Source: an uncultured Bacteroidota bacterium
GTDB taxonomy: Bacteria > Bacteroidota > Bacteroidia > Chitinophagales > Saprospiraceae
Length of the DNA stretch: 23,760 nt
Assembly: GCA_937926185.1 (NCBI GenBank)
Contig: CALEYM010000879.1
Span: forward strand, 1-23,760
Direction: 5' to 3'
A program made the translations under genes and the position numbers. Position 1 is the stretch's first letter. Each line of letters opens with the position of its first letter. The notes beneath the pieces are model-generated. The model saw nothing but the letters and a program-made list of their open reading frames with translations. It had not been told where the DNA came from and ran no database searches. Of this stretch, positions 6,831 to 15,846 are shown piece by piece.

Positions 6831-9329
6831 TTACTCGCTCCGCAAGGTCTTCACCGGATTCACCATCGCCGCCCGCAGCGATTCGTAGCCCACCGTGGCC
6901 AGCGTGATCAGGGCAATGGCCCCCACGGCGCCTGCAAATACGAAAAACGACAACGGCGTGCGGTATTCAAAATTTTGCAACCAGCGCCCGGCAAGGTACA
7001 ACGCCACGGGTATGCCCACGATGCAGCCAATCAGCAGTATTTTGCCGAATACGCGGAGCAGCAGACTCAGGATTTGGCGCTCGCTGGCGCCGAGGGTCTT
7101 GCGAATGCCGATCTCCCGGATGCGTTGGCGGGCGAGGAAGGCGGCCAGGCCGTACAGGCCCACGCAGGTGATGAGCATGGCCAGGCCGGCGAATTGTTTG
7201 GTGAGTTCCGCGATCTGGGTTTCGTTTTCGTACATGCGGCCGAACTCCTCGTCCACAAACCAGTAGTCGAAGCCGAATTCGGGAAAAACCTGTTTCCAGG
7301 CTTTTTCCAGCACGGCGATTTTTTCGCCCATGTTTTCGGCGGGCAGCCGCACGTGTATGATCCGGTCGATGACATGGGGTTTCGGACAGATGGCCAGCGG
7401 ATCGATCTTGTGGTGCATGGAGCGGTAGGGGAAGTCTTCCACCACGCCGATCACCTGGCCGCTTATCGGCAGCTGCGTACTGTCGGGCGGGCCGAAGTCG
7501 AAGGAGAAAACGGGCCGGACGATGGTTTTGCCCACGGCGGTTTCCGGGGTCAGTTTCAGGGCATTTACGGCGGCGCGGTTGAGCAGCACGGCGGAGGTAT
7601 CGGCCGGGCGCTTGTGGTCGAAATCGCGACCGGCGATGAGTTGCATGCCGAAGGTTTTGGGGAAATCGAAATCGCCGTTCAACTGGAACCATTCATGTCG
7701 TTCTTCACTCAGTTCCGGGAATTGCATCTGCATGTTGATCGGGCCGAAATAATCGAGCCGGGGCAGGTGGTTGGCCAGGGTGACGAGTTGAATGTCGGGG
7801 TCCTGCTGCGCCAGCTGTTTGAACCGGCCGTATTCCAGGTCGGTGGCAGCCTCGGTAAAGCCGCCGTAGCGGATGGAGACGATCTGTTTGCCCGCTTCAT
7901 TCAGTTTCGACTCGCGCATGAGGTTCATCTGCCGCACCACCACCGCGGAGCCGGCCAGCAGCGTGACGGCCACGCAGAGTTGTACCCCGGTCAGCACTTG
8001 CCGCAGGGCGTTGGAACCTTTCCGGAAAGCGAATTTTCCTTTGAGCACCGTTACCGGCTGGAAACCGGAAATGAACAACGCCGGGTAACTGCCCGCCAGC
8101 AAGGTCACCAGCGCCACGATGCCGCCAGCCAGCAGCACCATTTGCCCGCCGAACAAATGCGCCGCGGAAAAATGTTTGCCCGTGACGGCGTTGAACGGCG
8201 ACAGAAACAGGATGGCCAGCAACAAGGCGATGAGCATGGCGCCCGTCACCATCAGGAACGACTCGGTCATAAACTGGAAAAACAACTGCCTGCGCATGCC
8301 GCCGAAGGTTTTCCGCAGGCCGATCTCCTTGGCCCGACCGGCCGACTGCGCCGTGGCCAGGTTGATGTAGTTGATGCAGGCCACCAGCAGGATGAGCAGG
8401 GCGATGGTGATGAACACCGAGATGTATTTCCGGTTGGCCGATTTGTGGTTGGTGGCCCAGTCGATGTCCTGATCGAAATGCACGTCGGTGATCTTCCGGA
8501 TGATGGGCGTCACTTTCAGGTTGGGGTCGAAGCGGCGGGCGAGGGTGTCGACCCGCCGTTGCAGGTCGGCCTGGATGAGCGGCAATTGGTTGTCGTCGCG
8601 GCACACGAAAAGCGAACTGGTAAAATAATTCTCCTGTTCGCCGCCCATGGACGCATTCAGCATGTTGTCGATGCCGGGTATCACGGTTTTCAGGGCCAGG
8701 ATGTTGCAGATGTATTTGGGGTTGATGTGCGTGTTGGAGGGGAAGTCTTCGTACACGGCGCTTACCATCAGGTCGAGTTTCTGGCCGCGGGTGCTCCAGG
8801 TGTGCGACACTTTGAGGGTTTTGCCGACGGGGTTTTCATCACCGAACAACTCCCGGGCCGCGCTTTCGCAGAGCATAATGGCATTCACCTGCTTCAGGGG
8901 CGCCGCGGGGTCGCCCTGTTCCACGTCTATTTTCAGGATATCATACAACCCCGCTTCGGCCCAGATGATGTCTTCGGTGAGGATTTTTTTGTCCGTTTGC
9001 TGGTAATGGATCGTGGTAGGCATGCCCTGGGCCGAGTAGCCGCCGATTTTTTCGATGCCCGGGTAGGTATTCTTAATGTAATTATCCCAACCCGCCGGCA
9101 CGGCCCCGAAGGCGTTGGTTTCGCCGTTGGGCGCCTGGATGCGCCAGCCCATGCGGTAGGTTTGCGCGGCCTGGGGGTGGTGGGTGTCGAAGCCGAGTTC
9201 GTCGCGCACGTACATCAGGATGAGCAGCGCGGCAGCCAGGCCGATGGCGAGGCCGAGGGTGTTGACGAGGGCGTAGCCCCGTTGCCGGGCGAGGTTCCGG
9301 GCAGCGATGAGGAGGTAGTTGGACAGCAT
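6831..9329 (-). CDS. ABC transporter permease with MacB-type periplasmic domain and two FtsX domains
   Basis: An 832-aa inner-membrane permease of the MacB/FtsX superfamily. The first membrane segment follows MLSNYLLIAARNLARQRGYA. A large periplasmic MacB_PCD domain precedes the first FtsX core (helices around SVFITIALLILLVACINYINL, with the SAGRAKEIGLRKTFGG coupling motif). A second periplasmic domain and a second FtsX core follow (LITCVGLYGLAAFLARQRIREIGIRKTLGAS). This duplicated form of about 800 aa is typical of Bacteroidota. Such proteins act as mechanotransmission or export permeases with a separate LolD/MacB-like ATPase; none is encoded nearby, so the partner must lie elsewhere. The frame is intact and GC-rich. 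The substrate is unknown. Confidence 0.93.
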   Translation of the reverse strand: MLSNYLLIAARNLARQRGYALVNTLGLAIGLAAALLILMYVRDELGFDTHHPQAAQTYRMGWRIQAPNGETNAFGAVPAGWDNYIKNTYPGIEKIGGYSAQGMPTTIHYQQTDKKILTEDIIWAEAGLYDILKIDVEQGDPAAPLKQVNAIMLCESAARELFGDENPVGKTLKVSHTWSTRGQKLDLMVSAVYEDFPSNTHINPKYICNILALKTVIPGIDNMLNASMGGEQENYFTSSLFVCRDDNQLPLIQADLQRRVDTLARRFDPNLKVTPIIRKITDVHFDQDIDWATNHKSANRKYISVFITIALLILLVACINYINLATAQSAGRAKEIGLRKTFGGMRRQLFFQFMTESFLMVTGAMLIALLLAILFLSPFNAVTGKHFSAAHLFGGQMVLLAGGIVALVTLLAGSYPALFISGFQPVTVLKGKFAFRKGSNALRQVLTGVQLCVAVTLLAGSAVVVRQMNLMRESKLNEAGKQIVSIRYGGFTEAATDLEYGRFKQLAQQDPDIQLVTLANHLPRLDYFGPINMQMQFPELSEERHEWFQLNGDFDFPKTFGMQLIAGRDFDHKRPADTSAVLLNRAAVNALKLTPETAVGKTIVRPVFSFDFGPPDSTQLPISGQVIGVVEDFPYRSMHHKIDPLAICPKPHVIDRIIHVRLPAENMGEKIAVLEKAWKQVFPEFGFDYWFVDEEFGRMYENETQIAELTKQFAGLAMLITCVGLYGLAAFLARQRIREIGIRKTLGASERQILSLLLRVFGKILLIGCIVGIPVALYLAGRWLQNFEYRTPLSFFVFAGAVGAIALITLATVGYESLRAAMVNPVKTLRSE

Positions 9330-9348
9330 GCGGGTAGTCGGTGGTGGC

Positions 9349-9380
9349 GTTTGAACGGTGAAAAAAGTTGGTGTTCAAAC
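9349..9380. promoter_or_regulatory. 8-bp inverted repeat upstream of the ABC permease
   Basis: GTTTGAAC (9349-9356) and GTTCAAAC (9373-9380) are perfect reverse complements around a 16-base A-rich loop, ending 20 bases before the permease start. A regulator operator is possible. The rest of the 9330-9571 divergent gap holds no other element I can support and no clear promoter for the sigma gene. Confidence 0.35.
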
Positions 9381-9571
9381 AGAAAGGATACGTTTGGTTG
9401 GGGGGAAAGACAAGATATTTGGGGTAAAGCTGTAAGGGGGATAAATTTTTAGATCAACGTCCGGAAAACCGCGGGTTTCGGCAGAATGTTGTACCCTGAA
9501 TCTGTTTCAAGGTTAGTGCAATACAAAATAAATTAAGATTTTTGTCGGACAAGGAATAAAACGTAATTACA

Positions 9572-10156
9572 TTGCGAAAGCCAAACGATTTAGACGCGAA
9601 GGAGGTAATTTCGGATCTTCGGGCCGGCAAACCCGGCGTGATCGAAAATTTGTACGATTTGTACCGGCCTGATTTTTTATCCTGGGCGGGCAGAAGATTT
9701 TTGGCTACGCCCGGCGACATTGAAGACGGGTGGCAGGATGCTGTAGTCATCTTTTATGAAAATGTATTGTCCGGCAAAATAACTGAAATAGAAAAATGTA
9801 ACCTGAAGACTTTTCTTTTCGCTATCGGAAACAATAAACTCTTAAAAAACTATGAAAGAAAAAAGCGTTTATTGTTGCCGGGAAATCTGGATAAAATCCT
9901 GCAGGAGCATGCACAAAACATGAAGTTTGATTTTGACGATGCTTTGGAGGAAAAACGCGAACGCCTTCGGGCGGGAATGGATCAACTGAGCCCGCGATGT
10001 TCGGAATTACTGATTCAAAGATATTATCATCAAAAGGACATTACCGAATTAAAAGAAATATTTCAGTATGCCTCTGAGAATACCGTCAGCGTAACTATAA
10101 ACAAATGTATAGAAAAATTAGAAAAAATACTGCGAAATAATCGAAAAGGTGGATAA
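9572..10156 (+). CDS. ECF-type RNA polymerase sigma-70 factor
   Basis: A 194-aa sigma factor of extracytoplasmic-function type. Region 2 covers about residues 25-95, with PGDIEDGWQDAVVIFYENVL (region 2.2-like) and TFLFAIGNNKLLKNYERKKR (2.4-like). Region 4 covers about 135-187, LSPRCSELLIQRYY followed by a helix-turn-helix ending ENTVSVTINKCIEKLEKIL. The start is TTG at 9572: a stop lies in frame at 9557 and no ATG precedes region 2. It overlaps the next gene by 8 bases, which implies translational coupling to a likely regulator. It is markedly AT-rich compared with the GC-rich permease beside it (18 of 60 G+C in 9781-9840, against 41 of 60 in 7081-7140). Its target promoters cannot be read here; the neighbouring protease genes are candidates by proximity only. 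Confidence 0.9.
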   Translation: MRKPNDLDAKEVISDLRAGKPGVIENLYDLYRPDFLSWAGRRFLATPGDIEDGWQDAVVIFYENVLSGKITEIEKCNLKTFLFAIGNNKLLKNYERKKRLLLPGNLDKILQEHAQNMKFDFDDALEEKRERLRAGMDQLSPRCSELLIQRYYHQKDITELKEIFQYASENTVSVTINKCIEKLEKILRNNRKGG

Positions 10157-11042
10157 CAATGATACGATATTAATTGACCGTTATTACTGTAACGAACTGA
10201 CCGAAGCGGAACGGCTGGCGTTCGAAGAACGAATGGCTGAAGATGCCGGATTTAAGGCGGAGGTGCTATTGCGGGCAGAAGCGGTCAAAGCGGTCAGGCT
10301 TCAAGGCAGGGCAATGCTAAAGAAACGCCTGCAAGAGCGGCCGCTAATTGAAAAACGCCCGCAGAATAATTTATGGCGTATTATAATTTATGCGCTGCTC
10401 CTGCTCATACCTGGAATAGGATGGTGGGCGTATAATAATAACGTATTTCAAAAACCGCCGCCACCGCAACCTCCGTCTCCCGGCATTGAAAATGAAAACC
10501 AGCCGGCAAACCGGGACGACTCTCTTCAGCGCAACGAATCAAAGCGCAAGGAACAGGCAATTAATGAGATGAAGCCCGGCAAACCAACCGCGCCCCCAAC
10601 CCGGCAAACCCCGGACCAACTGTTTGCCGGAAATTTTAAACCATACACCGACAAGGGCTTAGAAAATTACAGGTCCAGAGGGCCTGAGTCAGCCCCGCCC
10701 GACGAAAGATACCTGATATTTTATACAAAAGAGCAATTTGACAATACGATAACAGCTTATGAGCAACTTGACCCCGATGTAAAAGATTTGGATTTTACGC
10801 TCTTAATTAAAGCCAACGCCCTGATCGAAACGGAACAATTTGCCCCGGCTGTCTCTATCCTGGAGGAATTGTGCAACAGGCCAATATCTCCGTTTACCGA
10901 TGATGCGCGATGGTATCTCGCGCTCTGCAAGATAAAACAAGGGGAGATAGCCACTGCAAAAACCCAACTTCAACTCATTTTAAAGGAGCGCGATTCGACG
11001 CGGTATAAGCAGGCGGAACAACTGTTGAAAGCGATTCAATAG
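10149..11042 (+). CDS. Putative anti-sigma factor: single-pass membrane protein with TPR-like periplasmic end
   Basis: A 297-aa protein whose GTG start overlaps the end of the sigma gene. The cytoplasmic N-terminus (about 1-70) has the pattern of Bacteroidota anti-sigma proteins: DRYYCNELTEAERLAFEERM, without a complete zinc-binding HxxxC motif. One membrane helix lies at about 76-98, then a Pro-rich linker (QKPPPPQPPSPG). A C-terminal helical part (about 185-297) carries two TPR-like units, AVSILEELCN and DDARWYLALCKIKQGEIATA. The topology suggests that the N-terminus holds the sigma factor while the TPR end senses a partner outside the membrane. The role is inferred from coupling and architecture; the N-terminal family match is weak. 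It converges on the CHAT gene with a 7-base overlap of the 3' ends. Confidence 0.7.
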   Translation: MDNNDTILIDRYYCNELTEAERLAFEERMAEDAGFKAEVLLRAEAVKAVRLQGRAMLKKRLQERPLIEKRPQNNLWRIIIYALLLLIPGIGWWAYNNNVFQKPPPPQPPSPGIENENQPANRDDSLQRNESKRKEQAINEMKPGKPTAPPTRQTPDQLFAGNFKPYTDKGLENYRSRGPESAPPDERYLIFYTKEQFDNTITAYEQLDPDVKDLDFTLLIKANALIETEQFAPAVSILEELCNRPISPFTDDARWYLALCKIKQGEIATAKTQLQLILKERDSTRYKQAEQLLKAIQ

Positions 11043-13942
11043 ATTGCTTTCATTTCGCCGGCTCCTATAAAGCCCGCCCAGTAAAAAGGACTGCGCATTT
11101 CCGGCGGACATTGAGCCAAAAAATCCAGCTTGGCTTTTCGTAGCGCCTCATCTTTCCGCATTCCCGGCTCTTGCAGATACCTGTAAAAGGAGACCATAAT
11201 TTGTTGCGTGGCATCGTCATGCGCTTTCCACAGCGACATGACCGTGGCCGGTACGCCGGCCATAGAAAAAGCGCGGGAAAGACTCATCACGCCTTCGCCC
11301 TGACGCAGTACCCCCATACCTGTGTTGCAGGCGCTCAAAACGGCCAATTCGGCGGGTAAATTCATGTAGTACAATTCAATAGCGTTTAAATCGCCAGTCC
11401 TGCCTGCGTACTGGTTTGCTGTATCGGGGGATTCCCATTGGGTGAACAACAATTTGGAGAACATCGGATCGCGGTGATCCAATACGGCATGCATGGCAAA
11501 ATGCAGGATTCGGAACCAGGGAGATTGTATTTTAAATGCCTGTACGCTGGCGTCCCGACCGATAAACGCCTGACCGTTGAGCATTTTTGCGATATCCTCT
11601 ACCTCTTTAATCGCTCCGGGTAAATTATATTTCCCTTCGCGTTCCAGCTGAATACGCGCCCGCGAAACATATTTATCCAGTGTATCGCCACTGGCATCAT
11701 AAGTGGCCGCAAACCCGGCAAATAATTTCAGACCCGGATTGGATTTTGCCTGTTCGGCGCGCGCCGCTTGCATCAGCATAAGCGCCGAGGAATAAGCGTA
11801 ACTCACCGCATAATTGCGAAGCAAATAAGGATAGCCGTGAAAATCGATCTTTTCCGGGCGTTTGCCTAATACTTCAAAAGGTAGCTGGCATAAAGCGCCG
11901 TCGGGTACAATGATAAGTTTGTTCATGTTTTGGCCCAGGGATTGCAGCGGTTCCGCCAGCAACCAATCGTATAGCCGGTCAGCCGATTCGCCAAACAAGG
12001 GCGTATCGGAAAAGCTAAGCCGCATAATATCATTTGTTATCGATTTTGTCAGATTATTCAGGGTGGTTTGCAACCCGGACGGTACGGGAGTACTCCAAAC
12101 GCGTATATCCTGTTCGGTCAGGGTGAAAATGTAAATGGCGCTATCGCCCAGAAAGTATTCAATCAGTGCCTGATCGGGCAGCATCCGTGCTTGCACCCTG
12201 TCCAGGTCTATCCAAGGAACCCGAACCGCAGGCGCAACATCGTCGGCCTTCTTGGCGGTTTTCAACATATCCTGATAAGCAAGCGACGTGTAAAAAAGCA
12301 CGGATTTTAGCGAATCTGTCACCCGGGCGGCGGCGAAACCGCCTTCTTCAAAAAGCCAGGTCTGTATCCGGATTTGGCGGTCGCGAAGGCTGTCCAACTG
12401 CTGTTTCGGCAATCCGGTCAGGTCCAATTTTTCCAGGTCTTGAAGGCCCTCGACTTGTACCCGCTCCCGCGCCAGATCGGCATACTGAAAAGCGCGTTCT
12501 GCCCAGGATGGGCTTTGCGTCAGTTGCCAAAGGCGGTAACAGGCTGACAAGGCCGTTTCAAAATATTGCCGGTTGACCTGCTGCCGGTACAACTTCGTAG
12601 GTTCGAAATCATATTCTTTGCGAAGGATTTCGCCGGTCTGAAAAAGCAGGTCGCAGGCGCGCAGGCAATGAACCAGGTAGGAGGTATCCAATGGATATTG
12701 GGAGGAAAGTATATTATATGCCCTTATTTTTTGTTCGAAAACAAGATAAAAAGTATGTTCGGCATAGATATTTTCGAACAGGGGTTCGTCAAAATCATCC
12801 CTCGGGCGAAATGACGGCAGCAAACAGCGCAACGCCCGCTGCGCATAACGCAGGGCGGAGTCGGGCCGGCCCCATTCGTTGTACAATCCGCTTAAGGCAT
12901 TGTAGGATTGGGCAACATCCCGGTTGCATACGCCTTCATATTTTTTCAGATAGTACGCAATTTTTTTTCGATAATGTTCGGCAGACTCTTCCCACTGGCC
13001 CTTAATTCTGCATATTTCTCCGAAGTTCACGTGCAAATCGCCCAAATGCTCATACAGGTGACTTGAGGTCATTGAATCTGAATAGGTATCAAGAATATGC
13101 CGCGCTACTATCGTTTCTTGAAGCGCTTCGTCTATTTGATTCGTCGCTATTAAGGACCACCCTAAACTGATATGTAAAAAAACTTTGGTATCGGGGGTCA
13201 ACCCGGGATGCCCCAGGCCTTCCCGATACAATCGGATGGATTGCTCGTCTTTATTAAAAGTGGACAACATCGTCCCAAAATTATTGTTGGCCATGGCTGC
13301 CTCATTCCATTTTTTTAGTTCCACTAAAATAGCCTTTCCTTCCTCGAAATAATGCGATGCTTTATCAAAATCCCGGAGTCTTGCATAAGTATCTCCCAAA
13401 GGGCGCAATACATATTGCGCTAAAAAAAGGTCTTTTCGGTGTAAATTATTTTGCCATATAACTCTGCAAGCATCGTAATGGTGTCGCGCGCGAAGGAGAT
13501 TTTGTGGAGGCAGGCTATAAATAAATGCAATATACAAATGTACATAAGCCAGGCGTTCCCATTCCTTTTCGGTATGAGGATTGCGAAAAGCCTGGTTAAC
13601 GGGAATCTGAAGAAATTCAAGGGCCAGGGCCGCGTCATTCTGCTTTCGATAGCAAATTTTAAATCCAATTTCGGTATAGTGCGAAATCCACCGCCCCAAA
13701 CTATCAGATTTCTGCAAAAGTGAATCCACTGCCTTGTTGAAATACCGCACGCTGTCCCATTCTGCCGATTGCGCTTTTTCGACAGCCTTCGAGATATAAA
13801 ATCTAACATCTGCGGATACCGGCTGGGTAAATAACGAAGATGGCGCAATGAAAAAACCCGGGGCAATAATGCTCCAAACAAAAAGGCTCCTCCGGATGTC
13901 GCGAGACATACAAAGGAGACATAAAAACAAAGGGCAATTCAT
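11036..13942 (-). CDS. TPR-CHAT caspase-like protease, probably exported
   Basis: A 968-aa protein: an N-terminal hydrophobic segment, tetratricopeptide repeats at about 130-500, and a CHAT domain at about 585-965. CHAT is a clan CD (caspase/separase-like) cysteine protease domain. The dyad is present: His818 in ILHFAMHAVLD and Cys872 in LSACNTGMG, with the conserved GEGVMSLSRAFSMAGVPATVMSLW after it. The first Met gives MNCPLFLCLLC; a start at 13909 (MSRDIRRSLFVWSIIAPGFF) gives a cleaner signal-peptide shape with cleavage near PVSA. Export would place the protease in the periplasm or outside, unlike cytosolic TPR-CHAT proteins of CRISPR type III-E or gasdermin systems. It lies 59 bases downstream of the 614-aa membrane protein, probably in one operon. 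No gasdermin-like gene is seen. The substrate is unknown. Confidence 0.9.
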   Translation of the reverse strand: MNCPLFLCLLCMSRDIRRSLFVWSIIAPGFFIAPSSLFTQPVSADVRFYISKAVEKAQSAEWDSVRYFNKAVDSLLQKSDSLGRWISHYTEIGFKICYRKQNDAALALEFLQIPVNQAFRNPHTEKEWERLAYVHLYIAFIYSLPPQNLLRARHHYDACRVIWQNNLHRKDLFLAQYVLRPLGDTYARLRDFDKASHYFEEGKAILVELKKWNEAAMANNNFGTMLSTFNKDEQSIRLYREGLGHPGLTPDTKVFLHISLGWSLIATNQIDEALQETIVARHILDTYSDSMTSSHLYEHLGDLHVNFGEICRIKGQWEESAEHYRKKIAYYLKKYEGVCNRDVAQSYNALSGLYNEWGRPDSALRYAQRALRCLLPSFRPRDDFDEPLFENIYAEHTFYLVFEQKIRAYNILSSQYPLDTSYLVHCLRACDLLFQTGEILRKEYDFEPTKLYRQQVNRQYFETALSACYRLWQLTQSPSWAERAFQYADLARERVQVEGLQDLEKLDLTGLPKQQLDSLRDRQIRIQTWLFEEGGFAAARVTDSLKSVLFYTSLAYQDMLKTAKKADDVAPAVRVPWIDLDRVQARMLPDQALIEYFLGDSAIYIFTLTEQDIRVWSTPVPSGLQTTLNNLTKSITNDIMRLSFSDTPLFGESADRLYDWLLAEPLQSLGQNMNKLIIVPDGALCQLPFEVLGKRPEKIDFHGYPYLLRNYAVSYAYSSALMLMQAARAEQAKSNPGLKLFAGFAATYDASGDTLDKYVSRARIQLEREGKYNLPGAIKEVEDIAKMLNGQAFIGRDASVQAFKIQSPWFRILHFAMHAVLDHRDPMFSKLLFTQWESPDTANQYAGRTGDLNAIELYYMNLPAELAVLSACNTGMGVLRQGEGVMSLSRAFSMAGVPATVMSLWKAHDDATQQIMVSFYRYLQEPGMRKDEALRKAKLDFLAQCPPEMRSPFYWAGFIGAGEMKAIY

Positions 13943-14001
13943 GTTTTATCCAGCATTAATTTTCAATGTGGGGCAGTCACAGGACAAACCGGAAACCATA
14001 A

Positions 14002-15846
14002 TCAGATTTGATTTCTTCTGTTCCGGATATTCCTTCGCCTCAGGGCCAGGCCGATCAGGGTAAAAACCAATATCGCCGGAATGAGCCAGAACCAGAATGG
14101 AAAACAATAACCTTCACAATCCGCGCAGTCATGGGTTCCAGTCTTTACAGCCCAATACGAAGTGCTATCTAAAAGTTCATTTCGCCTGGTAATCGTTTCA
14201 TCGGTACCATGAAATACCACGGTTGCTTCCAGCACCGGGAAATGTTTCAGGTAATCCAGAAAAGGATATTGAACATCGCTGCCCGGTGGCGAAATTGTCG
14301 CAGCATTCGCTCTTATTACCACGTTTACCGAAGCGCACTCCCGGATTGAAAGATTCAGGTCGTTCATATCTATGCAATGGGATGCGCAATGGTAGTGATT
14401 GTCCGCCGCTCCAATAGGGAAACAAAGCAGGTTGCAGGTTGCCCACTCCAGTGAGTTGCCATTTTGGTCCTGCAGGCCCGACAGCCTGCACCATTGAAAG
14501 TTGGGATCGATGATACGAAACCTAATTTCTGCCCCGCTTGCCGACCCGGTTGCAGGAGGAAGATTGCAAAAATCCAACCTGAGAGTGGCTGTTAATAAAT
14601 TATCGCAATAACTCGTAACGTACAGGCGGTTCGGATCGTGCGGCTCGCCGTTTTTCAGGTAAATGGTATCGGCGTCGATGATATATTCGCCATTGAAGGT
14701 ATATAGCCCTTCACTCGAATTTACCGTCTCTATGCCGGGTATGTGATTCAAATAGTCCAGAATAGCCGTATTAGCAATTCTGCATGGCCTTGTGCTGGTT
14801 AAGATGGCAAGCGCATACGACCAGGCGTCCGTACCTAAATTTGGTTGCGCGCTTAGTTCGGGGGCAGGAGATGGATTTTCAAATTGCACTTCCTGAAACA
14901 ATCGAAATTCAATTGGGATACTGGATGGCATCGATGGCTGCACCGCGGCTCTCACTTTGCCGGGATAATCATTAAAAAAACTAAACAGGAATTGACGGTA
15001 AAACGGCATATCTACAGTTTCCGATACATCCCTGCTAACATCATTGTTCTGGCCTTCGTAATATGCCGGGTTGTAATGTTCCGGAGGAATATGTTCGCTA
15101 AACCACAGATGGTCGCTTCGCTCGGGGTCCTGATCCTGTAAATCATTCCTTGAGGCCCCAATCAACAAATACACTTTTCCTGTATCAGTGATACATGCAG
15201 GCGGATCGTACGAAATCACGAATACGCTTCTTTCCCCGCCCGATTCGCGATAGTTTAAATAACCGTGGCTATGCGCCAGGGATATTCTTTTTCCCGGTAG
15301 AATTGTTCGAAAATGGCTGGTTGTGCCAGGCGTGGCTATTGAAATACCGCCAATTTCCGGGAGTGCGGCAGGTAAAAAAGCCGGCAGATCCGGCGGATCC
15401 GGCGGTATCGGCGGATCTCCTTTTCGCGGCAAAGGAACTCCTATGGGCACAAAACGTTCGGCTCCGGGACTGGCATAAAAATATTCGTGGGACTGCTGGA
15501 TTTCCGAGTTCGGGTCATATTTTGTTTCATAATTCTCCCAACAAAACTTTACTTCTTCTAAATCCGGCGCCAGTCTTCTGTAAAGTGGCGGGTAGTATTC
15601 GCCGTTTCCAAATACCCAGAACGACCAGTAAAATGGATCATCCGGTGGATGCGGGGCAGTCTGAAGCTCAGGAACAGACAAAAAGAAATGGACGTTCGGT
15701 TCAATCGGGGGATCAGGGTTGATCGTCAGTTGGCCGGGAGCGCTGTGCCACCCCATCAGGCACAATAAAAAGAGTAACGCGCTTGTGAGGTTAGATGCTT
15801 TAGAAGTCTGGCCCGGCTTACCGCTCATTTTCAGGAAAGTTTTCAT
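14002..15846 (-). CDS. Uncharacterised exported protein with C-terminal membrane anchor (614 aa)
   Basis: I do not recognise the family. The N-terminus has a long signal peptide (hydrophobic SALLFLLCLMGW, likely cleavage near APGQ). The C-terminus has a membrane helix (about 583-603, FWFWLIPAILVFTLIGLAL) followed by the basic tail RRRNIRNRRNQ. Most of the protein would thus lie outside the inner membrane with a short cytoplasmic end. Residues about 145-160 form a Pro/Asp run (DPPIPPDPPDLP) encoded by a 9-bp tandem repeat. The second half is Cys-rich, including NLLCFPIG, HYHCASHCIDM and DCADCEGYCF just before the anchor, which suggests disulphides. It is the probable first gene of an operon with the TPR-CHAT protease, and could be its substrate, receptor or anchor. 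That role is only inference from position. Confidence 0.8.
   Translation of the reverse strand: MKTFLKMSGKPGQTSKASNLTSALLFLLCLMGWHSAPGQLTINPDPPIEPNVHFFLSVPELQTAPHPPDDPFYWSFWVFGNGEYYPPLYRRLAPDLEEVKFCWENYETKYDPNSEIQQSHEYFYASPGAERFVPIGVPLPRKGDPPIPPDPPDLPAFLPAALPEIGGISIATPGTTSHFRTILPGKRISLAHSHGYLNYRESGGERSVFVISYDPPACITDTGKVYLLIGASRNDLQDQDPERSDHLWFSEHIPPEHYNPAYYEGQNNDVSRDVSETVDMPFYRQFLFSFFNDYPGKVRAAVQPSMPSSIPIEFRLFQEVQFENPSPAPELSAQPNLGTDAWSYALAILTSTRPCRIANTAILDYLNHIPGIETVNSSEGLYTFNGEYIIDADTIYLKNGEPHDPNRLYVTSYCDNLLTATLRLDFCNLPPATGSASGAEIRFRIIDPNFQWCRLSGLQDQNGNSLEWATCNLLCFPIGAADNHYHCASHCIDMNDLNLSIRECASVNVVIRANAATISPPGSDVQYPFLDYLKHFPVLEATVVFHGTDETITRRNELLDSTSYWAVKTGTHDCADCEGYCFPFWFWLIPAILVFTLIGLALRRRNIRNRRNQI
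15387..15413. repeat. 9-bp tandem repeat (3 units) coding a Pro-Pro-Asp run
   Basis: GATCCGGCG occurs twice in tandem, followed by a diverged third unit GTATCGGCG. It is in frame in the 614-aa exported protein and encodes PPI/PPD steps, so copy-number change would lengthen or shorten a Pro-rich linker without a frameshift. Confidence 0.7.

Noticed and set aside
6663..9452. 929-codon plus-strand open frame opposite the ABC permease
   Set aside because: An antisense shadow in GC-rich DNA, rich in His/Gln/Gly, while the minus frame has the complete FtsX permease.
11036..15846. Gasdermin or CRISPR type III-E (Craspase-like) system around the TPR-CHAT gene
   Set aside because: No CRISPR array, no gRAMP-like gene and no gasdermin-like small protein is visible; the CHAT protein also seems exported.
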